Positions 26,426 through 35,266 of a stretch of 64,000 nt of DNA are shown here, one piece after another. Below the pieces are notes generated by a model that was given only the letters and a program-made list of their open reading frames with translations, ran no database searches and was not told the origin of the DNA. The stretch comes from Metarhizobium sp964253915 (GTDB lineage Bacteria > Pseudomonadota > Alphaproteobacteria > Rhizobiales > Rhizobiaceae): NCBI RefSeq assembly GCF_964253915.1, contig NZ_CAXUSG020000011.1, positions 62,001 through 126,000 on the forward strand, in the 5' to 3' direction. The position numbers and the translations under genes are program-made. How positions within the stretch are numbered: position 1 is the stretch's first letter; each line of letters begins with the position of its first letter.

Positions 26426-26473
26426 ACCTTTCTTTCGAAATAGCCAGTTTTCAGGTTTGGGATCGAAGTCGCG

Positions 26474-28021
26474 ATGACTGTCCAATCAGCCTTAGCCTCG
26501 CCCCGTCCGGTGCTCGAGGTCATCGATGTGACAAAGCGTTATCCCGGCGTGCTCGCCAATGACGCGGTCAGCTTCGCCATGTATCCGGGCCGCATCCACG
26601 GTCTTCTCGGCGAAAACGGCAGCGGCAAGTCGACCATCATCAAGACACTCTCCGGCGTCCAGAGGCCGGATAGCGGCGAGATCCGCATTCACGGGCGCGA
26701 GGTATCGTTCTCCGATCCGATCGCGGCGCGGAGCGCGGGCATCGCCACCGTCTTTCAGGAGTTTTCCATCGTCCCCACCCTCTCGGTGGCGGAGAACATC
26801 TTTCTCGGCCGCATGCCGACAGGCCGTTTCGGCCTGGTCGATTGGCAGAAGGTCGTCAGCGAGACCGTCGACATTCTCGGTCGGCTGGGGGTCGAGATCG
26901 ATCCGGAAGAAATCGTCGGCAGCCTGTCTGTCGCCCAGCAGCAGATGGTCGAGATCGCCAAGGCCGTGGCGACAGGCGCAAGCCTGATGATTCTCGATGA
27001 GCCGACGGCGGCGCTGGGGCTGGACGAGATCGCGCAATTGCACGCCCTGCTTCGCCGCATGCGCGATCAGGGAGCGTCGCTTCTTTATGTCTCGCACCGG
27101 CTGGATGAAGTCGTCAGCCTCGTCGACGACGTCACCATTCTGCGCGGCGGAAAGGTCGTCAGCGCAGCGGGCGCGACGGAGGTGAAGATCGACCGGATCG
27201 TTTCGGCGATGATCGGCTCCGATGTGAAGGAGCATTATCCCAAGGTCAACAATGCCACAGACACGGTCGTGCTCGAAGCGAAGGGCATTTCCACGCGCCA
27301 GGGCGTCAGCAAGGTCGACCTGACCTTGCACGCCGGCGAGGTCCTCGGTCTCGGCGGCGTTCTGGGCGCGGGCCGAACCGAAATTGCCCGTGCCTTGTTC
27401 GGCGTCGACGGTCTCACCGAGGGAGAAATTTTGATCGACGGCCATCCGGTTAAGATCAGGGCGCCATCGGATGCGATCGCTGCCGGCATGGCGCTGATTT
27501 CCGAGAACCGCAAGTTCGATGGCCTTTTCTTCAATTTCACCGGCAAGGCGAACATCTCGGTCGCCAGCCTCGATCGCATCAAGCTGCGGGGACTTCTCAG
27601 CCTCGAACATGAGTACCTGAATGCGCGGCGGATGGGCCAGCAACTCGAAATCACCAAAGCCGCGCCGGACAAGCTGGTCGGCCATCTCTCCGGCGGCAAC
27701 CAGCAGAAGGTGATCCTGGCGCGCTGGCTGATGACGGGTGCCCGCGTGCTGATCCTCGATGAACCGACGCAGGGCATCGATATCGGCGCCAAGCTGGCGA
27801 TCTACGACCTGATCAACCGGCTGACCTCCGAAGGCAAGGCGGTCATCCTGATCTCCTCGGACCATGAAGAACTGCTGGCCATGAGCGACACCATCGCCAT
27901 CGTCCGCCATGGATCCGTGGTGCGGGTCGCGCCGGCTGCTGCGCTCAACCATACCGATCTCGTCAAGGCGTCCGCCGACGAGGTTTCAGAACACGGAGCA
28001 TTGCATGAAATTCCGGCTTGA
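26474..28021 (+). CDS. Sugar ABC importer ATPase (RbsA-like), importer B
   Basis: This 515-residue double ATPase has a first domain with GENGSGKST near residue 50 and LMILDEPTAALGLDE. The second has GVLGAGRTEIARAL, LSGGNQQKVILARWL and LILDEPTQGIDIG. It has the usual RbsA order and length. It is distinct in sequence from importer A, so it is not a recent duplication. It overlaps the permease gene by 17 nt. Confidence 0.9.
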   Translation: MTVQSALASPRPVLEVIDVTKRYPGVLANDAVSFAMYPGRIHGLLGENGSGKSTIIKTLSGVQRPDSGEIRIHGREVSFSDPIAARSAGIATVFQEFSIVPTLSVAENIFLGRMPTGRFGLVDWQKVVSETVDILGRLGVEIDPEEIVGSLSVAQQQMVEIAKAVATGASLMILDEPTAALGLDEIAQLHALLRRMRDQGASLLYVSHRLDEVVSLVDDVTILRGGKVVSAAGATEVKIDRIVSAMIGSDVKEHYPKVNNATDTVVLEAKGISTRQGVSKVDLTLHAGEVLGLGGVLGAGRTEIARALFGVDGLTEGEILIDGHPVKIRAPSDAIAAGMALISENRKFDGLFFNFTGKANISVASLDRIKLRGLLSLEHEYLNARRMGQQLEITKAAPDKLVGHLSGGNQQKVILARWLMTGARVLILDEPTQGIDIGAKLAIYDLINRLTSEGKAVILISSDHEELLAMSDTIAIVRHGSVVRVAPAAALNHTDLVKASADEVSEHGALHEIPA

Positions 28022-28976
28022 TCCCCAGCTTATCGGACCGCTGGTCGCCCTCGTCCTGGTCACTGCCATCGTTGCGCTGACCTCGAGCCGGTTTCTGGAC
28101 CCGGGCAACCTTGCCAATCTCAGCCTGCAGGCCTCTATCGTCGCGCTGATCGCCGTCGGCGCGACCATCGTCATCTTTACCGGCGGCATCGATCTCAGCT
28201 CCGGCTCGATGGTGGCGCTGCTGACGATGATTCTGGCCGTCGCGATCCGCGACCTCGGCTTGCCGCTGGAACTGGCGATTGTCGCCGTGCTTTTCGTCGG
28301 CGTGGTGATCGGCGGGTTCAACGGCGTGGTCTCGGCCTATCTGCGCATTCCGTCCTTCATCACGACGCTTGCCGGCCTCATTGCTTTCCGCGGCATTGCG
28401 CTGCTGTTCAACAATGGTTCGCCGATCTTCTCGCTCGACCCGCGGCTGGAGCCGATTTTTTACGGAACGCTCGCCGGTATCCCGCTGCCTTTCATCTATA
28501 TCATTGTTTTCTACGCAGTAGCCGCCGTCTTCATGGGGCGGACACGCACCGGCCGCGAAATCTATGCGGTGGGCGGCAATGCCTCGGCCGCCAGGCTTTC
28601 CGGCATCAAGGTGCAGCGCATCCAGACGATCGCCTTCGTCATTGCCGGCTTCATGACGGCGGTTGGCGCGATCCTGATGGCCGCACGCCTCAATTCCGGC
28701 TCGCCGAACTATGGCCAGACGTTGGAACTGCAGGCGATTGCGGCAGCGGTGGTGGGCGGCGCCAGTCTGTCGGGCGGGCGTGGCAATGTGCTGGCGACGC
28801 TCGCCGGTTCCTTCCTGATCGTCGTGGTGCAGAACGGCCTCAATCTCAATGCCGTGCCATCCTCGATCCAGAACATCATTCTCGGCGCGATCATCCTGCT
28901 GGCCGTCGGTGTCGACATGTGGCGGCCGGAACTGTCCCGCCGGCTTTCGCGCCTGATGGGCCGGAAGGAGAAATGA
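28005..28976 (+). CDS. Sugar ABC importer permease (RbsC-like), importer B
   Basis: This 323-residue membrane protein has the motif TGGIDLSSGSMVALLTMIL near residue 60 and AVVGGASLSGGRGNVLATLAG near the C-terminus. The ATG at 28005 lies inside the last codons of the ATPase gene. It is the sole permease of importer B. The catabolic genes start 143 nt downstream with no strong terminator between, so the operon probably continues. Confidence 0.9.
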   Translation: MKFRLDPQLIGPLVALVLVTAIVALTSSRFLDPGNLANLSLQASIVALIAVGATIVIFTGGIDLSSGSMVALLTMILAVAIRDLGLPLELAIVAVLFVGVVIGGFNGVVSAYLRIPSFITTLAGLIAFRGIALLFNNGSPIFSLDPRLEPIFYGTLAGIPLPFIYIIVFYAVAAVFMGRTRTGREIYAVGGNASAARLSGIKVQRIQTIAFVIAGFMTAVGAILMAARLNSGSPNYGQTLELQAIAAAVVGGASLSGGRGNVLATLAGSFLIVVVQNGLNLNAVPSSIQNIILGAIILLAVGVDMWRPELSRRLSRLMGRKEK

Positions 28977-29119
28977 CCGTGGATCTCGATCCGACCTCCG
29001 TCCGACTGTCACCGACCAATTTCGCAAGGGAGAGCCGACTTTGCTCGTCCGCCGTTTCATTGGCGCCTAAAGCGTCTTGAAGGCGGCATCACCCGATCCA
29101 TTCAAACAAGGAGAAAACC

Positions 29120-29626
29120 ATGACCCAAACGACACCTCCCGTATCCTTCAGCCATATCGGCATCACGGTCCCCGATCTTGACCGCGCCGTGGAGTTCTAC
29201 ACCAAGGCGCTCGGCCTCTACCTCATCATGGCGCCGACGACGATCAACCATGACGACAGCGCCATCGGCGTCATGTGCGACGACGTGTTCGGCGAGGGCT
29301 GGGGCAGCTTCCGCATCGCCCATCTCGCGACCAATGACGGGATCGGCGTCGAACTCTTCGAGTTTCCGCAGACCAAGCAGGAAGACGGCCCGTTCGAATA
29401 CTGGCGTGCGAGGCTCTTCCACTTCTGCGTCCAGGATCCCGATCTCGAAAACCGCATCAAGCTCATCGAGCAGTATGGCGGCAAGCAGCGCATGAAGCAG
29501 GTTCGCCATTATTTCCCCGGCCAGAAACCCTACCGCATGGTCTATTGCGAGGATCCCTTCGGCAACATCGTTGAACTCTACAGCCACTCCTATGAGCTGA
29601 CCTATTCGGCCGGCGCTTACGTTTGA
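29120..29626 (+). CDS. VOC-family (glyoxalase/dioxygenase-fold) protein
   Basis: This 168-residue protein has two beta-alpha-beta-beta-beta modules of the vicinal oxygen chelate fold. Metal ligands are visible as His12 (FSHIGITVPDLD), Glu in GVELFEF, His in RLFHFCVQD and Glu in DPFGNIVELY. Members act as isomerases, lyases or dioxygenases on small oxygenated compounds. Its place between importer B and a dehydrogenase/RraA pair suggests an isomerase or epimerase step. AAGGAG precedes the ATG. Confidence 0.85.
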   Translation: MTQTTPPVSFSHIGITVPDLDRAVEFYTKALGLYLIMAPTTINHDDSAIGVMCDDVFGEGWGSFRIAHLATNDGIGVELFEFPQTKQEDGPFEYWRARLFHFCVQDPDLENRIKLIEQYGGKQRMKQVRHYFPGQKPYRMVYCEDPFGNIVELYSHSYELTYSAGAYV

Positions 29627-29637
29627 GGAGAAGACAC

Positions 29638-30648
29638 GTGCCGCGTCTGACAGCCGTCATCACGGACTACGATTATGGAAACCTCGATATCGAGCGCTCG
29701 ATCCTCGAGCCGCAGGGTATCGACGTCATTGGACTGCAAGCCAAGTCCGAAGATGAGCTGATCGACGCGGCCCGCACATGCGATGCGATCATGAACCAGT
29801 ATGCCCGCGTCGGCGCGCGCACCATAGCGGCGATGAGCCGCTGCAAGGTGATCGCGCGTTATGGCGTGGGCGTCGATATCGTCGATGTCGAGGCGGCAAC
29901 CGGGGCAGGGGTTCTGGTCACCAACGTGCGCGATTACTGCACCGAGGAGGTGGCCGATCATGCCGTCGCGCTCTGGCTCGCCTGCGCCCGGCGGCTGGTC
30001 GAGTACGACCGGGCGACACATCAGGGCATCTGGCGCTGGCAGTCCGGCCAGCCCGTCTATCGCCTGCGTGGCCGCACCCTTGGCATCGTTTCGTTCGGCA
30101 AGATCGGACAGGCGATTGCCGAACGCGCCCGCGCCTTCGGCGTAGAGATCGTGGTTCATGACCCTTACGTCGGGGACGACGTGCTGGCGGCCCATGGTGT
30201 TGCCCGGGTCGGCAAGGATGAACTGCTCGCGCGGGCCGATATCCTCATGATGCAGGTGCCGATGACGCCGGAGACGCATCATTTCCTCGGCGAAGCGGAA
30301 TTCGCCGCCATGAAGTCCGGCACGATCGTCATCAACACCGGACGTGGCCCGACCATCGACAACAAGGCGCTCTATCAGGCGCTGCTCTCCGGCAAGGTTC
30401 TCGCCGCAGGGCTGGACGACCCGGAGGAGGAGCCTGCCAAGCGCGCCGCCTGGAACCCGGCGGACAATCCGCTGTTTTCGCTGCCCAACGTGCTGGTGAC
30501 GCCGCATTCCGCCTACTACTCGGAGGAATCCATCCGCTCGGCCCGCGAGATCGCCGCAAGCGAAGTGGCGCGCGTGCTGACCGGCATTCACCCGCTCAAT
30601 CCCGTCAATTCGGTCGATCTGCTCGGCCAGCTCAAGAAAATTGCCTGA
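29638..30648 (+). CDS. D-2-hydroxyacid dehydrogenase (NAD-dependent)
   Basis: This 336-residue D-isomer 2-hydroxyacid dehydrogenase has the Rossmann motif LGIVSFGKIG, arginine in NTGRGPTID, glutamate in the DDPEEEP stretch and catalytic histidine in TPHSAYYSEES. The start is GTG 29638, chosen because GAGGAG lies 7 nt before it; TTG 29623 is too early. It lies 11 nt after the VOC gene and 11 nt before the RraA gene. It is a distant homologue of the enzyme at 13853-14854, in the same type of gene pair. Confidence 0.87.
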   Translation: MPRLTAVITDYDYGNLDIERSILEPQGIDVIGLQAKSEDELIDAARTCDAIMNQYARVGARTIAAMSRCKVIARYGVGVDIVDVEAATGAGVLVTNVRDYCTEEVADHAVALWLACARRLVEYDRATHQGIWRWQSGQPVYRLRGRTLGIVSFGKIGQAIAERARAFGVEIVVHDPYVGDDVLAAHGVARVGKDELLARADILMMQVPMTPETHHFLGEAEFAAMKSGTIVINTGRGPTIDNKALYQALLSGKVLAAGLDDPEEEPAKRAAWNPADNPLFSLPNVLVTPHSAYYSEESIRSAREIAASEVARVLTGIHPLNPVNSVDLLGQLKKIA

Positions 30649-30659
30649 AGGATACTGCC

Positions 30660-31331
30660 ATGTTGAAAGTTTTCGAGGATTTCGACCGCAGGCCGGACCT
30701 GCTTGCCCGGTTCGACGAACTTCTACCCGTCTACTCCATTTCCTGTGTCTTCGCCGACGTCATGTACCGGACAGGCGTCATGTCCTCTGCCATCAAGGCG
30801 CCGTTCAAGGCGAAGGCGGTGGGGCAGGCGATCACCGTGCAGCTTTCCAAGGGCGATCTGGTCGATCCGCTCAAGGCGCTGGAAATGGGCCAGCCGGGTG
30901 ACATGATCGTGGTCGATGCCGGGGGCGATACGGAAACCTCGGTCTGCGGCGGCCTGATGGGCGGCCTTGCCCAGAACCGTGGCATTCGCGGCATGATCGT
31001 CGATGGCGCCGGCCGCGATATCGACGAGCTCGAGGATCTCGGCTGGCCGATCTGGACGCGGGCGATCACCGTGCGCGGCACGCATACGATGTTTTCGGGC
31101 CGCAAGGAGGAACTGTCGATCAATGTTCCGATCTCCTGCGGCGGTGTCGTGGTCAATCCGGGCGATTTCATCGTGGCGGATACGATCGGTGTCGTCGTCG
31201 TGCCGCTGGCCAAGGCGGACGAGGTGTTGACGCTGGCGAAGGAACAGGCCGACCGCGAGGAAGCGACGCGGCAATGGGTGAAGAAGGGCAAGACTGTGGA
31301 AGACTTGCTCGCCGAGTTCGGCCGGATCTGA
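30660..31331 (+). CDS. RraA-family aldolase-like protein
   Basis: This 223-residue protein has the RraA core GGLMGGLAQNRGIRGMIVDG, then AGRD (metal-site Asp-Gly...Arg-Asp), followed by VNPGDFIVADTIGVVVVP. The family includes 4-hydroxy-4-methyl-2-oxoglutarate aldolases. It probably cleaves the keto acid made by the preceding dehydrogenase. It differs clearly from the RraA protein at 13183-13833, so the two pairs are not a recent duplication. Confidence 0.85.
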   Translation: MLKVFEDFDRRPDLLARFDELLPVYSISCVFADVMYRTGVMSSAIKAPFKAKAVGQAITVQLSKGDLVDPLKALEMGQPGDMIVVDAGGDTETSVCGGLMGGLAQNRGIRGMIVDGAGRDIDELEDLGWPIWTRAITVRGTHTMFSGRKEELSINVPISCGGVVVNPGDFIVADTIGVVVVPLAKADEVLTLAKEQADREEATRQWVKKGKTVEDLLAEFGRI

Positions 31332-31433
31332 TCCCGCCGCTTCCCCCATTGCCTTAGACGCGTTGTTTCGTGCTATCAACGGCGGAATCGGTCGCGTTCG
31401 TGACGACCGCCATTGCCCTTTGGGGGAAACTGC

Positions 31434-32099
31434 ATGCGTCCAATCGAAAGGCCGCCATCGCTTGTCGATACGGTGGCGGCCCAGCTCAGGGAACTGATCG
31501 TCTCCGGCGAACTGGCGCTTGGCCAGCAACTGTCCGAGCGCAATCTCGCTGCCGCCTTCGGCGTCTCGAAGACACCGGTGCGCGAGGCGCTTGCGCAACT
31601 GAAGACCGAGGGACTGGTCAGGATCGCTGCACAGCGCGGTGCGACGGTGTTCACGCTATCCGGCCAGGAAGTGGCCGATATCTGCGAATGGCGGCAGACA
31701 CTGGAAACCGCTGCCCTGCGCATGGCGTTCGAGCGGGCATGCGACCGGCTGGTCGCCGATCTGGCCAAAGTGGTCGAGCGGATGAAAGAGGCGCGTGGCC
31801 GAGATGATGTAAAAGCCTATCTCGCCGAAGATACCGCTTTCCATAACGTCATCTTCCAGTGCTGCGGCAACAGGCTGTTTCTCGATACCTACGACCTGAT
31901 GCAGGCCAAGATTGCAGCGCTTCGCACGCATCTGTCCGTCAAGCCGCATCATACCGATCGCTCGTTTGAAGAGCATGGCGAGATTGTCGAAAAGCTGCGG
32001 GGCAACGATCTGGACGCCGCACTTGCCTGTCTCACCGTCCATATCGACAGGTCGCGGACGACATATTCCCTGGCGACGGCGGACATTTCCACCGAATAG
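31434..32099 (+). CDS. GntR-family regulator with FCD domain, second paralogue
   Basis: This 221-residue protein has a winged helix (AAAFGVSKTPVREALAQLKT) and an FCD domain (DTAFHNVIFQCCGN, KPHHTDRSFEEH). It aligns along its whole length with the regulator at 23621-24298. The recognition helix segment VSKTPVREALAQL is identical in the two, so both may bind the same 24-bp operators. ATG 31434 follows TGGGGGAA. It closes the importer B/catabolic gene run. Confidence 0.9.
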   Translation: MRPIERPPSLVDTVAAQLRELIVSGELALGQQLSERNLAAAFGVSKTPVREALAQLKTEGLVRIAAQRGATVFTLSGQEVADICEWRQTLETAALRMAFERACDRLVADLAKVVERMKEARGRDDVKAYLAEDTAFHNVIFQCCGNRLFLDTYDLMQAKIAALRTHLSVKPHHTDRSFEEHGEIVEKLRGNDLDAALACLTVHIDRSRTTYSLATADISTE

Positions 32100-32138
32100 C
32101 CTGCGTTCGCGCCGGCTTCCTGCGCTTTTCGTTCCCGT

Positions 32139-32924
32139 TTATGCCCGCTGGCTCTTCTTCTGAGCCAGCAGAACCAGACCGGCGATGACAACCGTTCCGA
32201 CGATGAAGAGGAACGCAGCGGCAGCGATTGCGGGGCTGATGTTTTCCCGGATGGTCGAAAACATCTGGCGGGCAACCGTCCGCTGGTTGGGGCCGGCGAC
32301 AAACAGCGTCAGAACGACTTCATCAAGTGACGTCGCGAAAGCGAACACCGCGCCGGAGACGATGCCCGGCATCGCCAGCGGCAAGGTCACCTGGCGCAGC
32401 ACGACGGCGGGCGATGCGCCCAGGCTCGCCGCAGCGTTCTCAAGACGGCGATCGATGCCCTGAAGTGCCGCGCTGACATTGACGACAACAAAGGGGATGG
32501 CGATGACCGTGTGGGCGATGATGACGCCGACATAGGTGTTGGCGAGACCATACTGGGCAAACATCAGCTGCATGCCGACGCCAAGCACGACCGCCGGAAC
32601 GACCATGGGCAGCAGGAAAACGGTGCGGAAGACGCTGAACAGCAGCGACGCCGAATTGCCGCGCAATCCGAGCGACGCAATGGTGCCGAGAACAGTTGCA
32701 AGGATCGTCGTGCCGGTGCCGATCAACAGGCTGTTGATGATCGACCGCCGCCAGGCATTGGCGGTGAACAGCTCATGGAACCACCTGAACGAAAAATCGG
32801 GGATCGGATAGTTCAGAAAGATGCTGTCGGTGAAGGCGAGCGGGAGGATCGCGAACAACGGAGCCATCAGGAAGATGACGACCGCCGTTCCGAAGACGGC
32901 CTTGCCGATGGGAAGCGTTCTCAT
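32139..32924 (-). CDS. Polyamine-type ABC importer permease (PotC-like)
   Basis: This 261-residue protein has six membrane segments and the BPD_transp_1 EAA-type motif ENAAASLGASPAVVLRQVTL in its cytoplasmic loop. It resembles PotC/YdcV of spermidine/putrescine importers. Its ATG overlaps the stop of the PotB-like gene by 4 nt, so it is translationally coupled. It is the last gene of a four-gene minus-strand importer operon. Confidence 0.88.
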   Translation of the reverse strand: MRTLPIGKAVFGTAVVIFLMAPLFAILPLAFTDSIFLNYPIPDFSFRWFHELFTANAWRRSIINSLLIGTGTTILATVLGTIASLGLRGNSASLLFSVFRTVFLLPMVVPAVVLGVGMQLMFAQYGLANTYVGVIIAHTVIAIPFVVVNVSAALQGIDRRLENAAASLGASPAVVLRQVTLPLAMPGIVSGAVFAFATSLDEVVLTLFVAGPNQRTVARQMFSTIRENISPAIAAAAFLFIVGTVVIAGLVLLAQKKSQRA

Positions 32925-34102
32925 GCGCGCGCCTCCTCGGACGACAGGCGAAGATAGACGACATAGAGGATCATGGTTGCGGCCAGGAGGACGATGCCGA
33001 GCGCGCCGGCCATGCCCCAGTTTGCTGCGCCGGTGGCGTAATAGGCGATCACCGAGCTGATCATCTGGTCTTTGGCGCCGCCGATCAGGGCAGGCGTGAT
33101 GTAGTAGCCCAGCGCACTCATGAACACGAGCAGGGCTCCCGAGACGACGCCGCGCAGGCTCAGCGGCAGCAATACCAGCAGGAATGCCCGGATCGGCGGC
33201 GCGCCGAGCGAAGCTGCGGCCGGCATCAGGTTCTTCGGAATGCCGATGAGCACGCTGAAGATCGGCAGCACCATGAAAGGCAGCAGCACATGCGTCATGG
33301 CAATCACGACGCCGAGCCGGTTGAAGATCAGCGGCACGGGTCCGCTCGTCAACCCCAGTGTCTGAAGCGTCAGGTTGATCAGGCCGTTGTCCTGCAGGAT
33401 GATGTACCAGGCGGCGGTCCGCACCAGCAGCGATGTCCAGAGGGGCAGCAGCACGGCGCCGAGGAGCAGTTGGCGTTTCCAGCCGGTCGTCGAGGCGGCG
33501 ACCATGGCAAAAGGCAGCCCGACGGCAATGCAGCAGAGGGTGACGATGCCGGCCATGATCATGGTCCGGAAGAGTGTCGTCCGATTGGCCGACGTACCTT
33601 CCGGCGCGCTGACGATGTCGCCACCGCTATCGCGCTGCAGATCGACGGCAGCCAGAAGGTTTCTGTCCGTCAGCGAAGCGCCTGCGGCGTCTTGCACCGC
33701 GATCCAGAAGGCCGGCTCGCTCCACCGCTTGTCGACCGCCACTAGATCGACCACCGCCTGATCTTCGGCCACGGCTTTGCGCGTCTTCACCATCAGGGTG
33801 CGAAATCCGGACTTCGCACTGTTCAGGCGACGGACCAGATCACCGAAAAGCTCGTCATCGGTGATGTTGCGGAGATCATCCGCGAGTGCCTCTTGCGCCT
33901 CAGCCGATGGCGTACTTGCGCGGTCCCAACCCTGCAGCGCGCCGGATACTGTCGGCAAAGCTCTCGAAGCGACCGGATCGGAAACCGCCGTCTTCATCAT
34001 CGTGACGAGGGGCGCGGCGAAGAAGAAAATCAGGAAAAGCGCAAGCGGCGCTATCAGCGCGAACGACTTGGCGCGTTTGGAAAACCACGACTGTCCGGTC
34101 AT
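32921..34102 (-). CDS. Polyamine-type ABC importer permease (PotB-like) with periplasmic insert
   Basis: This 393-residue permease has one N-terminal membrane helix, then a hydrophilic stretch of about 125 residues (roughly 45-170), then the usual five-helix BPD_transp_1 core with the loop motif MPAAASLGAPPIRAFLLVLL. Classical PotB is near 280 residues, so the insert explains the extra length and is probably periplasmic. The start at 34102 is fixed by a 4-nt overlap with the ATPase gene stop. Confidence 0.87.
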   Translation of the reverse strand: MTGQSWFSKRAKSFALIAPLALFLIFFFAAPLVTMMKTAVSDPVASRALPTVSGALQGWDRASTPSAEAQEALADDLRNITDDELFGDLVRRLNSAKSGFRTLMVKTRKAVAEDQAVVDLVAVDKRWSEPAFWIAVQDAAGASLTDRNLLAAVDLQRDSGGDIVSAPEGTSANRTTLFRTMIMAGIVTLCCIAVGLPFAMVAASTTGWKRQLLLGAVLLPLWTSLLVRTAAWYIILQDNGLINLTLQTLGLTSGPVPLIFNRLGVVIAMTHVLLPFMVLPIFSVLIGIPKNLMPAAASLGAPPIRAFLLVLLPLSLRGVVSGALLVFMSALGYYITPALIGGAKDQMISSVIAYYATGAANWGMAGALGIVLLAATMILYVVYLRLSSEEARA

Positions 34103-35163
34103 GCGACGATCCAGCATTGTTCGGGGCTGAACGACGCGGTCACCTCCTGCCCAATCTGGGATGTCATCGCATTGCGGGGCGTCTTGACCACAAGCGAGCG
34201 GCTGCCGGCATCGACCTGAACCTGAAGATGATCGCCGTGATAGACGACGTCGGTCACCCGGACCTTCAGTTCGTTCTGGCCTTCACCGGAGGGGCCGAGG
34301 TCTATCCGCTCCGGGCGGACCGAAACCTTGACGTGTTTTCCGGGCTCCAGGCCGGCGGTGGATGCCACCCGGATCGCCTGGCCGCCTTCCAGCGTGACGT
34401 TCAGGAGACCGTTCGAGACCGACGACACCTTGCCGCTGAGCAGGTTGGTCTCACCGATAAACTCGGCGACGAATTGGGTTTTCGGGCGGTCGTAGATTTC
34501 GGAGGGGCCGCCGATCTGCTCGATCTTGCCGTGGTTGAAGATCGCGATCCGGTCCGACATCGTCAGGGCTTCGGTCTGGTCGTGGGTGACGAACACGATC
34601 GTCAGCCCAAGGCGATGATGGATATCGCGGATATCCATCTGCATCTGTTCACGCAGCTTCTTGTCGAGAGCGCCGAGCGGCTCGTCCATCAACACCACTT
34701 CAGGTTCGAAGACCAGGGCGCGGGCCAATGCGACGCGCTGCTGCTGGCCGCCGGACAATTGGATCGGCCGACGGTCGTGGAAGGCGCCCAGCTGCACCAT
34801 GTCGAGGGCTTTTGTAACGCGCTCGACGATTTCGCTCCGGGAGGCGCCCCGCATCTTCAGCGGAAATGCGACGTTCTCGGCGACGGACATATGGGGAAAC
34901 AGCGCATAATTCTGGAAAACGACGCCCATGTTGCGCTTGTGGGGCGGCAAGGCATCGACGCGCTTGCCGGCGACGGAAATGCTGCCGCTGGTCGGGGTCT
35001 CGAAGCCCGCCAGCATCATCAGGAGTGTCGTCTTGCCGGAACCGGAAGGCCCGAGCATGCTGACGAACTCTCCCTTGCCAATCGAAAGGTCGAGATTGTC
35101 AACAACGGTCATGATACCGAACACTTTGCTGACTTTGTCGAAATGTATAAGCGCGTCGCTCAT
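34099..35163 (-). CDS. Polyamine-type ABC importer ATPase (PotA-like)
   Basis: This 354-residue ATPase has Walker A GPSGSGKTT at 38-46, signature LSGGQQQRVALARAL and Walker B VVLMDEPLGALD. A C-terminal TOBE domain (about 275-350) is typical of PotA. It powers uptake through the PotB/PotC-like pair. It follows the binding-protein gene by about 100 nt and overlaps the PotB-like gene. Confidence 0.9.
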   Translation of the reverse strand: MSDALIHFDKVSKVFGIMTVVDNLDLSIGKGEFVSMLGPSGSGKTTLLMMLAGFETPTSGSISVAGKRVDALPPHKRNMGVVFQNYALFPHMSVAENVAFPLKMRGASRSEIVERVTKALDMVQLGAFHDRRPIQLSGGQQQRVALARALVFEPEVVLMDEPLGALDKKLREQMQMDIRDIHHRLGLTIVFVTHDQTEALTMSDRIAIFNHGKIEQIGGPSEIYDRPKTQFVAEFIGETNLLSGKVSSVSNGLLNVTLEGGQAIRVASTAGLEPGKHVKVSVRPERIDLGPSGEGQNELKVRVTDVVYHGDHLQVQVDAGSRSLVVKTPRNAMTSQIGQEVTASFSPEQCWIVA

Positions 35164-35266
35164 CGTGACCTACGTTCGTTTGGATAAGACGACCTGCCCT
35201 CCGACATCGGAGGGGTGTTCCGTTGCCCGGTTCGGGCAACGGATATCGGCGTGAGAAGGCTTGCGC

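Noticed and set aside
32147..32169. Perfect 8-bp hairpin GCTGGCTC/GAGCCAGC as a terminator
   Set aside because: It lies inside the last codons of the PotC-like gene and has no U-tract on either strand.
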